Assembly (NCBI GenBank): GCA_022539475.1
Contig: VCMS01000009.1
Coordinates: 198,043 to 262,042, forward strand
Direction: 5' to 3'
Length of the DNA: 64,000 nucleotides
Source: Gracilaria domingensis
Taxonomy: Eukaryota; Rhodophyta; Florideophyceae; Gracilariales; Gracilariaceae
Each line of letters opens with the position of its first letter. The stretch's first letter is position 1. The notes under the pieces were generated by a model. That model ran no database searches and was not told the DNA's origin. It was given only the letters and a program-made list of their open reading frames with translations. This document shows, one piece after another, positions 42,600 to 54,160 of the stretch. The position numbers and the translations under genes were made by a program.

Positions 42600-45500
42600 T
42601 TGGATACTCAACCGCCGAAGCCACAGGACGAAGACAGAAGTTTGGACCAGTGGTGTGAGGAAATGGAAGCCGAAGGGGATACGCCAGTTTGTATCCTGCG
42701 GAAGGAGAACTATAAAGTTAGACACACCATTGGAATAACTGCCTCGAGGACACGGGTCGTGACCAGCGTCCTGGACACTGGGGCAGGACCAAACTTGGTT
42801 CATCCGAAGGTTTTACCGGCTGGTTGGGAGGGTGTGGTGAAGGTTAGAAAGACTCCAAGGGTGACAGATGCATCAAAACGACCGATGGATATTAAAGGAA
42901 TCATTCCTCTCTGCCTCCAGATTGGTGACCTTCGGGTCCGTACTTGGTTCCTTGTGTGTCCTACCTTAGGTGCAGAATGTCTCCTTGGGACGTCCTTCAT
43001 CGACCGATACGTGAAGGCAATCTACCCCGGCCTCCGGAAAGTTTCCTTCTACCGCACCCGTCCAGTGGCGATTATCGGTTCCAAATCTGGTCCCAACGCT
43101 AACCCACGTCGCCCTCCACTGTCGAAGAATACCGTTTCCAATAAGGTTCGGTTATAACGGGCGATAACGATACCGCCGATGACGCAGGTTGCCGCTCTGG
43201 CTCACTGCGAAACCGCTGGTCTGGTGACGCTTCAGAATCATCCGAAGACGATTCAGCGTCACCTTTCTTTAATGGCAAATGGAATCATGGACTGCAGACC
43301 GAAGGTTCCCTTTCTGGTTAATATGAGTAACTTCCGGGACCGCCCGGTACGCTTACCAAAGGGTACTGTCATCGGTATTGCACTACCAGCTCCAATGGCT
43401 ATCATGGAAACCTCATGGGATGAACTGACCCCAATGACGACGAGGACGTCGAGACTTGGGAGGGGGAGGTAAACCTTGGAGAAGAATTCGAATCGTACCG
43501 TCCACAGGTTATCGAGCTTCTCCGAGAATTCAAAGCCATGTAGTCTGGCCAATTGGGAGAGATTCGGGCTACAAAACACGGAATAGACCTTAAGGATGAC
43601 GCTAAGCCGGTGTACCAACACCCGTACCGTACAGGCCTTAAGGGACGCGAGATCGTGGCGGAACAACTGGCGAAGATGCGTAAAGCCAACGTCATCGAGC
43701 CAGCACCACCGCACGAATCCCAATGGGCAAGTCCCTTCGTTCTCGCGGCGAAGAAGGACGGCTCCGTAAGGTTTTGCATTGACTACCGAAGGCTGAACGC
43801 GATGACCAAACGGGACAGTTATCCCATTCCTAGAATGGATGATTGCCTGGATTCCTTAGGCGAAGCAACAGTATTCACAACGCTGGATGCCAAATGGGGC
43901 TAATGGCAGATACCACTGGACGACGACGCGAAGCCCCTCACGACGTTCACAACCCATGAAGGATTGTTCCGTTTCACACGGATGCCATTTGGTTTGATGA
44001 AGGCACCGGCGACTTTCCAACGGGCAATGGATATAATCCTATCTAGAGTCAAGTGGAAGTTTGCCTTGGTTTATCTGGATGACGTAATTATATTTTCGAA
44101 GACCGTTCGGGAACATTTCACCCATGTGAGGTCAATCTTGAGGATCCTCCGTGAGGCTGGAATAACTCTGAAGCTACCGAAGTGCTTCTTCTTTTTCCAA
44201 GCCTTAGTGGATTATCTTGGCCACGTGGTTCGTCCTGGAAAGCTTCAAGTCACCAAGAGGACTACAGACGCAATTCGACTGGCGAAACCACCGCGAACTC
44301 ATACGGAGTTGCGCTCATTCCTTGGGCTATGCAATGTATACCGTAGGTTTGTCCAAGGGTTCTCAAAGATCGCAGCACCTCTGAACGAAATGCTCAAGAA
44401 AGGTACGCCGTCGGAATTTGACTGCCTGACGGATGAACAGTATGAATCATTTCAAACCTTGAAGGATAAGCTACTGAATCCTCCCGTACTGGCACTACCG
44501 AAGCCGGATAAACCATACATTTTGGACACGGACGCTTCCGATGGACAGATTGGATGTGTTCTCCTACAGGAACAGGAATCTCCGAAGGACTATCGACCTA
44601 TAGGTTACTGGAGCAGAACTCTGAACATTGCGGAACGGAACTACAGCACAACCGAGAAGGAATGTCTCGCCATTGTTTGGGCAGTACTAACCTTGAGGCC
44701 CTACCTTGAGGGAGTTCGATTTACCATCAGGACAGATCACCACTCTCTCTGCTGGCTCTTGAATATGACAGACGCGTCCAGCAGGCTAGCGAGGTGGAGG
44801 CTACGGCTATCTGAGTTCGAATATGATGTAACCTACAGGCCGGGAGTGAAGCACCAATCGGCTGATGCACTGAGCCGCATCCTTACTGATGGAGATGATG
44901 ATACTCCTTTGGATGACGAAATACCAACGCCAAACCTCGAAGGATATGAAACAGATCCAGAGGATGACTTCCTGCTGGCGACGGTACAGTGTACCGATGG
45001 AGAGGTAGACCCAACGGAAGTTTATTTAGTTGATTGGCCAACGGAATGTGAGCATGAAAAACTAGACCTGGAGGTTAATGCAATCGTGCCTGAAGAAAAA
45101 GAGCTACTTCCCATCACGCTGGAAAACCTTCTACAGGCCCAGAAGGATGATGAGTTCTGTAAAGAAAAAGCAGAGCTCGTTGGAACCAAGGGATGCCTCT
45201 TTGACTTCGACCGATTCGGACTACTCTGCCGAAGGTCTCCACTGGATGGTTCTATCCAGAAGGTGATTCCCAAGTCTCTGCAGGCACGGTTCCTTTATCT
45301 GGCACACTACCCACGCTTCGCTGGTCACCCTGGAGGTACTCGCATGTATCAAACCCTTAGGAAGCATTTCTACTATCCGTTTATGGCTAACGACCTTTGC
45401 AACACGGCGAAGACCTGTGCTTCCTGCGCAAAAGTTCGTGGAACTCGAGCACGCCATCAGGCTAAGCTCAAGTTGTTCCCAGCGGCTGGCCCATTGGAGT

Positions 45501-46921
45501 TTATCGCGATGGATATCCTTGGGCCACTCCCGAAGTCGGTGCATGGCAACCAGTTCATCCTGGTTATCACCGACAGGTTTACCAAAACCACAAGGGCTAT
45601 CCCGCTCAAGAACACTACCGCAACGGATGTAGCAATGGCGTTCCTTACGCACTGGGTTTACCCTTATGGTTTGCCTCTCTATCTCCTGACGGATAATGGT
45701 AGTCAGTTCGTATCGAAGTTCTTTTCGCACGTCTGTGCTACCTTGGGTATCAAGCATGTCACGACGACGGCTTATCATCCGCAGACCAATGGTCAGGCCG
45801 AGCGGTTCAACAAAACGCTGGTTAACCGTTTGGTACACTACACTGCTGAGCACCAACTGGACTGGGATGACTACGTTGAACCATTGGTTTATGCCTACAA
45901 CACTCAGGTGCATACGTCCACTGGTACCACCCCATTTGATCTCACTCTGACTCGGCAGCCGTTACCATTGGCAGTGGACGTGAAGACATCTTGGTTCCCT
46001 CAGGACATTACCGAAGGTATGACCCCAACGCAGGCTAAGCGCTATGCACGCCGAAAGATTGACGATATACTCCATACGGCCCGCACCACGCTTACGCGAG
46101 CCCAGCTCAGGTACAAGGCGGACTTTGATAAGTCTGTCCGCTCTACGCCTTCCTTTAAGGATGGAGAGTTGGTACTTCTGGATAGGGCACCGTCGGAGAA
46201 ACCATTGGATGATATGGAGCTGGCCTCCCGAAAGCTCTTGCCGCGCTCTACTGGACCCTTCAAGGTTCTGCGATCGACTTCCCATACGGTTACTATCGAG
46301 CGCGATGGCCTTCAAGACACGGTTGCTATCGATCGTGTCTCGTCTGCCCCAGTGGTAACTGCCCCTCCGACGTCGGGTACACAGCAGAAATCCAGTGGAA
46401 CTGACGCGAGCCGGGAGCCTACTAACGGTCCCTCCATAGGAACGCCCTCTTCCGAACGGTCGAGTGCAACTGCACCTCCTACGGCTACGCCAAAGGTTGT
46501 CACTGCTGATACAACCATGGGTACGGAAGCTTCCGCAGAGGGCGATGACACCAACACATTCGCTCCTTTGGACGAAATGGACCTTCCTGAGCAGGAATTC
46601 GAACCTTTGGTTGATGGCCCCGCTGCCGAGGATAAGCGCCCTGCGCAGGTTGAAACATCTTCTCCTTCAGGCTTTGGTCCATTGGATACAATGGATTTGC
46701 CAGAAGAGGTCTTACCGAAGGAGTATGTCGTCGACCACATTGTCTCCGCTGGTATCGATGACGACGGTAATGTCATCTACAAGGCCCGTTGGTACGGTTA
46801 TCCACCGGAGTTTGACCAATGGGAGCCAAGGGAGCACATCCCAGAGAACTTTATCCGAAGGTTTTGGAAGAAACAGGGGCGCACGGAGCGCGCCTTTAAA
46901 GAAAGGGCGTATGACCCGTAA
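42600..46921 (+). other. pol region of the Ty3-type element
   Basis: The domain order is that of Ty3/gypsy elements: protease (LDTGAGPNLV, near 42775), reverse transcriptase (KWKFALVYLDDVIIFSK, near 44060), RNase H (ILDTDASDGQIG, near 44520), integrase (zinc motif near 45310-45425, then FIAMDILGPLP and LLTDNGSQF), and a C-terminal chromodomain (VIYKARWYGYPPEFDQWEP, near 46780). The chromodomain suggests targeting to marked chromatin. The region is broken and is described here only as a fossil. Confidence 0.9.
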
Positions 46922-47555
46922 GAAACATAGCCACATTGTCCAGAATGGAAGCGATCATCACGAAGTAATACACTTAGCGGGATTTTTCGTTGTCCGCACT
47001 CGTAACTGTAACTGTAACTTGCTGACTATGCTAACGCGTCACATCATTGGCTTGTTTACAGCGCGCGCGCGGGTTGCAACGCCGCGCGAAGCGCCAAAAA
47101 ATCCACTGCCAATTGCAACAATTTTTTGAAACTGCTTGCCAGGCTGATTTTTGGCCGAAAAGAAAGAATTGGCTGTATCTCCGTTCCTGGGCCACGCACA
47201 GACGAACGGACACCGGATTCGGAATCTCTAGAATGCGCCGATTCCAGCCCAAATTGAACGATTGCCAGACTGCGCACCACGCTGGCGCCAGGAAGCACGC
47301 AGGAACCGTTGGCATTGTTCAAAAAATCTACCAATTACTTTATTTGATCAACCGATGGCCCTTGGCACTATCTGTGCGCGTTTGTACACCAATGGAGACA
47401 GACAATACGGCTCCACAGTAGCAGAGGTGGACAGCTGTTGCCGTGGCAACCGGCTGACCCCGAATGGCTCCGACATGCGCCGCCTATGACGCTGGCCCAG
47501 TGCACAGCGGGAAGAAGCTGAAATACTGTCTGTTGTGACGACCTCTGGAAGGAAC

Positions 47556-48365
47556 CTAGATCCGTGCCGAACCATCTTCACCATTAGAACCGCTTGCACC
47601 ATCTTGCTGACTCACTTCTGTGGAACTCGCGCGTAGCCTGCGGTGTGAAAGGATCCGATGGGGCGAAGAAAGCATCGCAACGCCCTCACTGGGCGCATCA
47701 ACCCTCTGTGGAGCGCCATCACCTCGCTTTTGGCGCTTAAGGGATCCTCCCATTGGTGGCCTAGAAGCAGATTCGGTCATCGAATCAGGAGCTTCTGGGC
47801 CTTCGAAGGCCTGCAGGGTGAGCAACGTCGGCTGCACCCGCTGGTTGAAGGCCTCTACCACTGCCCTCCTGAGTCGCTGCTGGTATCGATTCAGTACCTC
47901 TGACAAATCCTTCTCGAGTTTCTGGGTGTTTTCCTTGAGAATTTCCTCAATACCTTGAGGCAGTTCTGTTACCAGTCCAACAAGCGACTCGTACCTTCGG
48001 GAGCGACGCAGCCAGGAACGGGCCGTTGTCGCAATGTCTCCGAGCCTCCACTGGCCTTTGTACCCTTGGGTACTCATCTCTCCGGCAAGTTTCTCGAATG
48101 CGGCGAGCACCTCGGGAGCTAGACAGGTCGTGCTGCCCGAAGATAGGTTTATGGAAACTGGAGGTACTGCACTCGCCTTATGGCAGCTTCCCGCTGGTTC
48201 GACGCTAGTTCTTAGAGTCTCCGAAGCAGCTCCCATGGACGGAGTGGGCGCTGTGGCTGCAGGTTGCACAGTCTCTGGCTCCGTGAGTGGGGCAGTCGCC
48301 AAGGGCAAAACGGGCTCCACGACCTCGGGAACAATAGGTGATTCCGTTGCTTGTTCGACCATCAC
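47556..48365 (-). CDS. Antisense gene of the Ty3-type element, downstream frame (269 aa)
   Basis: This frame follows the 445-residue antisense frame closely and runs toward the 3' end of pol, so the two transcription units converge. The N-terminal third is Pro/Glu/Thr-rich and acidic. The middle has a helical stretch with LAAFEKLAGEMSTQGYKG and a coiled-coil-like ENTQKLEKDLSEVLNRYQQ. The C-terminus is basic and Ser-rich. No family is recognised. Confidence 0.5.
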   Translation of the reverse strand: MMVEQATESPIVPEVVEPVLPLATAPLTEPETVQPAATAPTPSMGAASETLRTSVEPAGSCHKASAVPPVSINLSSGSTTCLAPEVLAAFEKLAGEMSTQGYKGQWRLGDIATTARSWLRRSRRYESLVGLVTELPQGIEEILKENTQKLEKDLSEVLNRYQQRLRRAVVEAFNQRVQPTLLTLQAFEGPEAPDSMTESASRPPMGGSLKRQKRGDGAPQRVDAPSEGVAMLSSPHRILSHRRLRASSTEVSQQDGASGSNGEDGSARI

Positions 48366-48404
48366 TACGGCGGAAACATCTTGCGCACTGTCAGGGATTG
48401 CGGG

Positions 48405-49742
48405 TTAATCCAACTCCACGTTGTCTGGCGCTAGGCATGCAGACACAAAACCTCTTTCTCTGGGATAGTAGTCGGGTACTTTCCGACGAGGCACCAGCTC
48501 TGGATTAGCTCTCGAAGGGAATGCTGGGTAGGCCTTCCCGTCGTCTTGTTGAGTTGGATGCCGCGGGATAGCTTCGAAGTTATCGTCCTCATAGTTATAC
48601 CAAAGGTACCCAGGAGTTGCCGCCCAGTCAACACGGAGGATGTAGTCCAGGAGCCTCGCGACGTCCTCTGGCCAATATTCGGTACCGCGCACGACGTTTT
48701 GGATGCCCAACCCTCGCAGATAGACTATTATCATCTTTGGAAGAGGAACAAAGCGCCCACGAGGACTGGGACACGCTGCATGGTTCCACACTCGCCAGTC
48801 CTTAGTGCGGATATTGCAGCGTACACCATACCTGCAGGTGTCGAGAAAAGCCATGAGGACGAAGACGGCCCACTCCACCGTGAGTACCTGCCACGTTAAC
48901 CAGCACCGTCGGTCGTTCGGCGTCAGAATCATTTGACGTGAGTGATACGCGACCAATGGAGGGGTAGGGACTGCCAACAGGTTCGAAACCTTCCAAAAGT
49001 CCTCCCAATCGACGTCGTGGAATAACGGGAGCCTGAGATAAAGCCCGTTGCGGTCGAGACCCTCCATATCGTGGAACTCTACCTGGTGCCAGCTGAACAA
49101 ATACTTCAGGTTTGTACGCATCCTTCCTTCAGGTTCCGCCATTTCGTTCCAATGAGGTCGGTCCAGCATCCAATACAGGCGATCGTACGGCTGCTGGAAC
49201 GCCATCAATCCTAACAGGTTATGATTTGCCGGTGGAAACGCTATCGAAGGATCGGCGAACTTGCCGTAGATATCCAGGAGGATGTCGTTCACTCGCCGCT
49301 GGTAGCTCTCTTCCTCAAGTGTCCTCAAGAAGGGCATGTCGGTCACGATATACCCGATACACCCTGGGACGGTCATCCCGTTGACGGGGACGTGTAACCA
49401 ACGGTTATACCAAGCTGTCTCCCGCGCACTCTTGGGCCCACGAGCGACCTCCGGAATGGCAGCAAAGCGGCGTGCGTCGAAGAATTCCTCCTCAAGGCTG
49501 AGGTAATGTTGTACCGCGTACGGCATTGAGGCGTAACGTGGACTGTTGAAGCTCCGTCCAACGGTGTGGTCGAACGCATCTCCCGGGCGCGTCAGCGCGC
49601 CCGACCCCTGCGGTTGGGGCATTGTGAAGGGAGCTCGGCTGGAAGTTGAACCCTGCGGAGCGGAAGAAGCCTGTGGAAGACGTGGTACTGGGATGCCGTC
49701 GTAAGGGTCCCCCATATCGGTGTCACTACGAGCGGAACTCAT
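48405..49742 (-). CDS. Antisense gene of the Ty3-type element, upstream frame (445 aa)
   Basis: This frame lies on the strand opposite to gag and pol and starts only 133 bp from the 3' LTR, so its transcription probably begins in or near that LTR. The product starts MSSARSDTDMGDPYDG, has a Pro/Ser-rich N-terminus, then a Trp/Tyr-rich globular part with VPVNGMTVPGCIGYIVTD, FADPSIAFPPANHN and FVPLPKMIIVYLRGLG. It has no Gag, Pol, envelope or membrane motif I recognise. The plus-strand protein at 55102-56742, antisense to the pol of the other Ty3 element, has the same layout and similar blocks (PG, PP-x-x-H, a [VI]PLP-like spot, then [LI]RGL and VDW). Function unknown; codon structure looks real over more than 1.3 kb. 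Confidence 0.65.
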   Translation of the reverse strand: MSSARSDTDMGDPYDGIPVPRLPQASSAPQGSTSSRAPFTMPQPQGSGALTRPGDAFDHTVGRSFNSPRYASMPYAVQHYLSLEEEFFDARRFAAIPEVARGPKSARETAWYNRWLHVPVNGMTVPGCIGYIVTDMPFLRTLEEESYQRRVNDILLDIYGKFADPSIAFPPANHNLLGLMAFQQPYDRLYWMLDRPHWNEMAEPEGRMRTNLKYLFSWHQVEFHDMEGLDRNGLYLRLPLFHDVDWEDFWKVSNLLAVPTPPLVAYHSRQMILTPNDRRCWLTWQVLTVEWAVFVLMAFLDTCRYGVRCNIRTKDWRVWNHAACPSPRGRFVPLPKMIIVYLRGLGIQNVVRGTEYWPEDVARLLDYILRVDWAATPGYLWYNYEDDNFEAIPRHPTQQDDGKAYPAFPSRANPELVPRRKVPDYYPRERGFVSACLAPDNVELD

Positions 49743-49864
49743 AACAGACTTCCCTGACGGGCTGGTTTGAATCCTCCGGCGGCAAGGTGCAATTGACTGG
49801 CAGGCTGAGACGTGCTCGGGCGTTTAGACTTTCCGAGTGACTTTCCCGAGACGGCAAAGTCTAA

Positions 49865-49875
49865 CGGGGGAGGTA
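49865..49875 (+). other. Polypurine tract region of the Ty3-type element
   Basis: A short purine-rich stretch (GGGGGAGG followed by TA) lies immediately before the 3' LTR, the expected place for the plus-strand primer. Confidence 0.7.
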
Positions 49876-50341
49876 TGTAGTATTATGAGCCTTAGGCTTG
49901 GTTCCGGATGATCAGTCATTGCTGGTGTGTGGATGGTGGTCCACAGGTTGTACAAGTGGGGCTTTACCGGCCCTCATAGGTCTATTTATTTCTAACTTGT
50001 AGTATTTGTACCATAGGTAGTATAGTTAGTACACGTGGTGCACTGCGTTACAGTGCACCACTCCAGAGGTTGAGGCGCCTCGTAGCCGATACTTAGGCTG
50101 CTCGAGCTGCGCCTCCCTCCTGTGGTAAAGTCAGAGACCCTCTTGGCAACTACTTGACCCTTAGGTTAGTAAGTACCAACACTCTTCAGGTTTTCAAGCC
50201 GTCGCTACGTCGCTCGCCATCTCCTGTAGGCACGACAGTTAGCGCTCGCCCATTGCACCTTCATACCAGTGGTCTCGCCGTTGGCCCTCATCCTCTGGAC
50301 CTTTCCACTCCGTGGTTAGTGACCCGTGCCACTGTACTACA
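49876..50341 (+). repeat. 3' LTR of the Ty3-type element
   Basis: 466 bp, ending ACTGTACTACA, followed by the target duplication GTTTG. Because the antisense gene begins just outside it, this LTR may also hold an antisense promoter. Confidence 0.95.
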
Positions 50342-51732
50342 GTTTGTGCACAGTTTTGCACTTCTTACATAAGTGAGATGGCTTAAGATTGCGCGTCCAC
50401 TTGTGCTTGTACGGCATCTTGAAGTCTAAAACTGAATCAATGGTAAAGAGTAGAAAAGTTTGTTGCTTGGGGTGCCAATGGTTATGAGTTAGAGGCTCAT
50501 ACTGGTTGCGACTAGTTTATAAAGGGACTGGTTAAAAGTTTCTATGAGCGCTTCTTGACTTTGCGGTTGGTAGAAAAGAATTTGGTTTCTTTTGTGGCTA
50601 CGCGATTGGTAGTTTAGTATGTCTCCCGCACGGTTCTACAATAGCAATTGGATAGAAGCAAGGACATGCTGTGCTCTGCTACGTACACAGACAATGCTTG
50701 ACGCAGCGATTATCTTGTGTGTTGCTTATACAGCAACTTTATCATAGAAAGAAGTTCTAAACTAGAGTGTCGGGGAAGTGGGGATGGCAGCCTTTTCGGC
50801 AAGTGTGTTGAACGAAAAGACCATTTCTATAATCTGTGACGGGCCGTTGATGTTTACATGTTTGTGATGTTGAGCAGTCGAGGGTTAGAGTGCTCTAGAC
50901 TCTTCGACGACGGCAAAATGTGCGTCGCTTTGTGATGCAGTTCGCGGTTACACCATGGGGTCAGTGTTGAACACCCTTTGATCTCTGTGTTTTCCTCGCA
51001 GAAGCACTCAAAAGCGCGGAATTTCGGTGTTCAGCTTTGACCCCACTTTTTTGAAGCATGAGCCTGCCCTACTGTACGCGCCTGGACAAAGCCTTTTTAT
51101 GTGGTAGCCATTGATAACAACCAAAAAAATAAATTTTTGTATCCCTACGATGCTCCATAAGTACTGTTAGCAACCAGAATTGGGCTTAAAAATGTTCGTT
51201 TTTCTTATCACTGCAATCTGTTTGCTACAGATTTCGTTTATATACTCTGGAATTTTAATTTCCACCTATTTCTGTAGCTAAAGTATAAATACCATGCTAA
51301 ACAATAAAAAAAATGCATTTTACCATATTTTTCAATAGAATTATTCCAAGTTGTACACGTACACAGATGTGTACGACACTGCAAAGACCCCAACCACAAC
51401 CACAAGCAAGGTTCAACAGCACTTATGACAAGTTTTTGAACTGTTCTGGCTACTGTAATGACCAAAGCTCTTGTCAACACATATATATATATGTAATATA
51501 ACATAAATTTGAACATATATAAACAAACTTTGAAGAACGTATAAAGCTTCCTAGAAAAATTAGACGTGCCATGTTGCTTGCAAAACAGCCAATATACTCT
51601 TTTACTTCGGTCTTTTTTCTTCAAATTTCCCTTGGTCTATCACATGTACATAGTTGTACATAGTTACATTCATTACTGACTCATTTACTACATTAACAAC
51701 ATTTCCATTTTTATAATATTTTTCAGGTAACA

Positions 51733-54100
51733 CAGTCGGTTAGGGCATGTCTTTCAGTGAAGCCAAATGGTAAAGCCAAAAGGCCACAATCCCGCTGTTA
51801 GATTTGGCTTTGGCGAGAGCAAATCTATCAGTGCATAAGGTAAACGATGTGCGTGCGGTACAGGTGACTACTGTTATTAGTGTGGGCCACACTAATTTAG
51901 TTTGGACTATTTTCAAGCATCTCCCAAAACATAGTGTGGGCCACACTATTTCTGAACCCACACTATTTTCATTACAGTTGAATTAGGGTGGTCCACACTA
52001 ATTTTGACTAACCAAAATAGTGTGGGCTGCCACAGCGTACTTACGATGCCGCTCCAATCTCTAATCCAACCATCTGTCCCTCAAAGTTCTCCCTGTACTT
52101 TTAAATAATTGCCCTCAACTCTGGGAAGAGCTGTCGCTCTTTCCATTGACAACTCAGGTTCAGGGCCATACCGCAACGAATTATGGCTTTGTGAGCATAC
52201 GTTACGCCCTTCAAATCTCTTTGCAAGCTAACCGTCCTCACTTCCTTTGCACCCAGCTTCAAAAAATGACGCTCACCAGGATTTGACAGCATTTACGATT
52301 CTCTAGAACCATCAGACCACAACACACTTTCCAATGCTCCTATTTTGTGTCCATCCCACTCGCGACGCCAATAGGTCTTCAGTTTTGAGTGACGAAACTG
52401 TTCGGTGATTGCACTAAATGTGTGGCATTGCAGGATAAAAAGCGCACTTCCGTGTTACTTCGCGCGAGTTGCGTCCTAACCGCGTTCGTAAGATCATGTG
52501 TATTGACATTATGGATATACACAACCCGTTTTCGACCGTTCGGGAGAGGTTCAAACACCCATTTCTTGCTTCACCACTTTAGGAAAACCCTTTTGTCCAT
52601 CCACGCTTTCGGCACCGTTCGATACACCACGCCAGGAACATCATCGGCAAGGTCACGAATTGGATAGTTTTTATCCGCGTTCTTGAATATTAACATCGGC
52701 GTCTCAAGTCTTCTGTTCGGGCCTCCAGCGATCAGAACTATCATCGTGATACCGTCATCCTCAGACACAACATCAGCGTAACGAACGCTACTCTCTCCAA
52801 CAAGTGCTAATGTTTTATGATTGTCCATATTCATACAGAAGTGCGTCTCGTCGGCGTTTTACACGTCTTCCGCCCGCAGATTGTTGGACCTAAACTCCCT
52901 TGTAAGCTGTTCTAAATGATAGGCAACCTCTCTCTCAATCTGTTCCTGCTGAGATGGGGAAACCATTAACTTGCCACACTGATATCGGCTGACAACCCCG
53001 AGACGATGCATGAACGACTGAATCCACCGCGGGGTGATCTTTTCTTTGATAGGCTTTTCTGTACGAGGATCTTCCATTGTCGCATGATACAATTCTTCTT
53101 GGCTGTTGTTGATCAAGTTGAGTGCTAACCGACCTAGCAAACTCGCCTTGAACTCGACACCTGCCTTTCTCATTCGGTGGAGTTCATCGTACAGATCCTT
53201 GTGCAGCCCTCCGACGCAAGGGGTTATGGTTCGTCCCCGACCTTTTTGCGTTTTGCAGTAATGTCTTTTGAATCCGTTTTTTGTTTGCTTGACAAACGAA
53301 AAGTATTTGTTTTTCTCTCTGCGATTATTGCCAACTGTTATAGTTGATCTTGTTTTTTAGTATGGGCTGGCTTGTCGAAGGTTGGCCTTCGTGCTGTGGG
53401 AAATGCGCTACTGCATTTGAAACGATGTGTTTTGGTCCATCGTTTGATGCAGATTGATTCATCCACTGTGCAGTTAGTGCTTTATTTGTTTTGGTCAAAA
53501 CTATTTGTGGTGAATGCGTCGCAGTTTTGTTGTTGTCCGACAAACTGGGGTTCGCTGGAAGAGTTTTGCTCGGTTACATTGGGATCTGCATTTGTGTTTT
53601 TGATTGCAGCGGTTTGTGTTGTATTGTTCATGCGTTGGAACGCAGTTATTAATGGGGAAGCATTGAGTTACATGGTCTTGAGCTCTTGTCTATTGAAACG
53701 ATGATGGGTGACGTTGGTTTGCCAAATGAGCAATTGTAACTTGTAAAGTCCGCGCAAAGCTGTTCGAATGTGTGCTGAGCCCACACTAATTTGGTTCTCA
53801 AGCCACAGGCTATCGCCCAAATTAGTGTGGGCCTCGCTATATTTGGTTACCACACTATTTTGCAACCCACACTAATAACAGTAGTCACCTGTACCGTCGT
53901 ACATGCTGTACTGTTCATTGGGTCAAGTTGCGCGAGAACGACAGCACGGTTACGTGGCATCTTTCGATTTGTTCTGCACTTTAGCTTGAAGCAAAACGCA
54001 GTGCCAAATCGCGTCCGGTTTAGCATTTGATTTAACTCAAAAGCCAAAACTTTTGGCTTTGCCTCATCTGATAGAGATGCACAAAGCTATGCCAAAGCCA
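51733..54100 (-). mobile_element. Pogo-like DNA transposon relic with subterminal motif arrays
   Basis: Inverted repeats flank a transposase relic. A 29-bp exact match, GTACAGGTGACTACTGTTAT and onward, is at 51858-51886 and, inverted, at 53866-53894. Both subterminal regions carry many copies of (A)ATTAGTGTGG or AATAGTGTGG in both orientations: about seven on the left (51876-52025) and four on the right (53783-53878). Several pair as palindromes, such as ATTAGTGTGG-G-CCACACTAAT. The outer ends are approximate; outermost similarity includes AAAGCCAAAAG near 51767 and 54045 (inverted). Confidence 0.7.
52101..53543 (-). pseudogene. Pogo-like (DDE_1) transposase relic
   Basis: In order on the minus strand: an N-terminal polar segment (from 53543), a helix-turn-helix region with RWIQSFMHRLGVVSRYQCG, the first catalytic Asp in NADETHFCMNMDNHK, DDGITMIVLIAGG, then FLSCNATHLVQSPNSF, which corresponds to the motif that normally carries the third Asp, and a C-terminal part with ERHFLKLGAKEVR and IRCGMALNLSCQW. 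The position that normally holds the second Asp reads VYIHNVNTH. In-frame stops lie at 52859 and 52571, and at least one frame change lies near 53330. Two of the three catalytic positions look altered, so the gene is dead. This transposase type is common in oomycetes and algae. Confidence 0.7.
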
Positions 54101-54160
54101 AGAAAACAGCATTCTAGCCATTTAGCTCTACTGATAGACTTGCTCTTATGAGTATCGATA

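Larger units (their letters stand above)
39739..50341 (+). mobile_element. Ty3-type (chromodomain, Metaviridae) LTR retrotransposon with antisense genes
   Basis: Two 466-bp LTRs (39739-40204 and 49876-50341) differ at only about four positions, so the insertion is recent. Both begin TGTAGTA and end TACTACA. A perfect 5-bp target duplication GTTTG lies at 39734-39738 and 50342-50346. In order: 5' LTR, primer binding site, gag, pol (protease, reverse transcriptase, RNase H, integrase, chromodomain), antisense genes, polypurine tract and 3' LTR. It looks nearly whole, with about three breaks. It interrupts a pogo-like transposon just upstream of its transposase. Confidence 0.95.
37851..51074 (-). 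mobile_element. Pogo-like DNA transposon split by a Ty3 retrotransposon
   Basis: The left end from 37851 reads CAGGCTCATTCAAGAAAAG and then TGGGATCAAAGTTGAACA. The right end, reverse-complemented from 51074, reads CAGTAGGGCAGGCTCATGC and then TGGGGTCAAAGCTGAACA. These inverted repeats of about 40 bp match at most positions and lie 13 kb apart. The right end abuts TA (51075-51076), as expected for Tc1/mariner-type elements; the left TA is not clear. Removing the retrotransposon (39739-50341 plus one 5-bp duplication) leaves about 2.6 kb, a normal size for a pogo-like transposon. A further inverted copy of the subterminal word lies at 50956-50975. Confidence 0.75.

Noticed and set aside
51728-51760. 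tRNA-like A box (TAACACAGTCGGTTAGGGCATG) suggesting a tRNA-derived SINE
   Set aside because: It resembles the 5' part of the tRNA-Ile here, but no B box or tRNA fold follows, and the site is the end of a DNA transposon.
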